NCBI RefSeq assembly: GCF_000423625.1
Contig: NZ_AUII01000003.1
Location: 62,001-126,000, forward strand
Source: Pseudonocardia asaccharolytica DSM 44247 = NBRC 16224
GTDB taxonomy: Bacteria > Actinomycetota > Actinomycetes > Mycobacteriales > Pseudonocardiaceae
Direction: 5' to 3'
Length of the DNA stretch: 64,000 nucleotides
In this document: positions 63,101 to 64,000 of the stretch, one piece after another
Position numbering within the stretch: the first letter of the stretch is position 1
Layout of the letters: each line of letters begins with the position of its first letter
The notes under the pieces: generated by a model
Told to the model about the DNA's origin: nothing
Database searches by the model: none
What the model saw: the letters and a program-made list of their open reading frames with translations, nothing else
Program-made: the position numbers and the translations under genes

Positions 63101-64000
63101 CTAGAGCCACTGGTTCTTACGGAAGTTGCGGTACAGCACCACGCAGATCAGCGCGATGACGATGAGTACGGCCGGGTAGCCGAACGGCCACTTCGTCTCG
63201 GGCATGACGTCGAAGTTCATCCCGTAGATGCCCGCGATCATGGTGGGCACGGAGATCAGCGCGGCGTAGGCGGTGATCTTGCGCATGTCCTTGTTCGACT
63301 GCATCGTGTGCTTGGTCAGGATCGCATCGACCAGCGTGGTGAGCAGCTCGTCGAAGCCCGCGACCCGCTCGGCGACGGTGCTGAGGTGGTCGTCGACGTT
63401 GCGGAAGTAGGACCGCACCTCGTGCGGGACCAGCGCGGAGTAGCCCTCGGCCAGCTTGCGCACCGGCGCGACCAGCGGCGTCACCGCCCGGCGCAGCTCG
63501 AGCACCTCGCGCTTCATGACGTAGATCTGCTCGGCGTCCATCGCTGAGCGGGGATTGAAGACCTCCCCTTCCATCTCGTCGATGTCGTCCTCGATCGCCT
63601 CGGTCACCTCGAGGTAGCTGTCGACGACATGGTCGGCGATCGCGTGCAGCACGGCGGCCGGGCCGAGCGCGAGCTGCTCGGGATCGGCCTCCAGCTTGCG
63701 GCGCACGTCCCGCAGCGCGCAGTGCTGTCCATGCCGGACGGTCACCACGAAATCGCGGCCGAGGAAGACCATCACCTCGCCGGTCTCGACGATCTCGGTG
63801 GCCGTCCGAGGCTCGGCGTGACCAACGTAACGCACCGTCTTGAGCACCATGAACAGTGTGTCGTCGAAGCGCTCCAGCTTGGGCCGCTGGTGCGCGTGCA
63901 CGGCATCCTCGACGGCGAGCTCGTGCAGGCCGAAGATGTCGGCGATGCCGGTGATCTGCTCGTCGGTGGGCTCGTGCAGGCCGATCCAGACGAACCCCTC
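63101..64000 (-). CDS. corA: CorA family Mg2+/Co2+ channel, 5' end outside the window
   Basis: The frame is open to the window edge, so the N-terminus is missing; 299 residues are visible. The cytoplasmic helical funnel is followed by the family motif YGMNFDVMPE and two TM helices (ending LIVIALICVVLYRNFRKNQW). It forms a pentameric Mg/Co channel. Its place after lpqY-sugABC matches Rv1239c. Confidence 0.93.
   Translation of the reverse strand, partial: EGFVWIGLHEPTDEQITGIADIFGLHELAVEDAVHAHQRPKLERFDDTLFMVLKTVRYVGHAEPRTATEIVETGEVMVFLGRDFVVTVRHGQHCALRDVRRKLEADPEQLALGPAAVLHAIADHVVDSYLEVTEAIEDDIDEMEGEVFNPRSAMDAEQIYVMKREVLELRRAVTPLVAPVRKLAEGYSALVPHEVRSYFRNVDDHLSTVAERVAGFDELLTTLVDAILTKHTMQSNKDMRKITAYAALISVPTMIAGIYGMNFDVMPETKWPFGYPAVLIVIALICVVLYRNFRKNQWL

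Overview
The window is very GC-rich, uses many GTG starts, is densely packed and carries mycothiol (mshB), actinobacterial RseA/SigE, LpqY-SugABC and GlgA/GpgS-type genes. Gene order follows the Mycobacterium tuberculosis typA-lpqW ... mshB ... fdxC-dapC ... dapD-dapE ... folP2-gpgS ... glgA-glgC ... sigE-rseA-htrA-tatB ... mrp ... lpqY-sugABC-corA backbone. I infer a Pseudonocardia-like actinomycete (order Pseudonocardiales); the species cannot be fixed from the sequence alone.

Layout. 1-6.0 kb: end of a nitrilase-family gene, a pterin carbinolamine dehydratase, a LolA-like/ABC exporter operon and a divergent two-component system. 6.1-8.2 kb: an SRPBCC-NUDIX fusion and a DUF559 endonuclease gene bracketed by three copies of a 63-bp palindromic element. 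8.2-18.2 kb: typA, lpqW and a complete peptide (Opp/Dpp) ABC importer. 18.2-20.7 kb: a nuclease-dead TnpB relative whose transposon end is fused in frame to mshB. 20.7-29.8 kb: GNAT, ferredoxin, dapC, MFS, CHAD, dapD, dapE and two LOG-family genes. 29.8-31.2 kb: an intact TnpB element whose right end now supplies the start of folP2. 31-37.3 kb: gpgS, DivIVA-domain, DUF3117, zinc-ribbon, CGNR, glgA and glgC. 37.4-40.9 kb: sigE-rseA-htrA-tatB. 41-47.7 kb: an uncharacterised catabolic-looking locus (amidase, D-2-hydroxyacid dehydrogenase, DUF3830, two Asp/Glu-racemase-like proteins, a GntR regulator, a class III aminotransferase) that interrupts the conserved tatB-mrp neighbourhood. 47.7-55.4 kb: mrp, MarR, DUF1003, MgtE-like, PhzF, CitE-like lyase and acyl-CoA dehydrogenase. 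55.5-60 kb: the trehalose importer lpqY-sugABC. 60-64 kb: a ParB-like protein, a methyltransferase, a Rieske protein and corA (cut by the window edge).

The less ordinary content is in three layers. (1) Several unrelated families of short palindromes or tandem repeats sit at gene 3' ends and often supply, replace or remove the stop codon (NUDIX, tatB, glgC, mrp, sugC, ubiE-like). (2) There are two TnpB/omega-RNA units, one apparently catalytically dead and lying directly after the oligopeptide-transporter ATPase gene. (3) A GntR-type operator, TTGTCGACAA-like, occurs at three promoters of the 43-47 kb locus, so it reads as one regulon. Many genes start 5-8 bases after a TAnnnT hexamer, the layout of leaderless actinobacterial transcripts.
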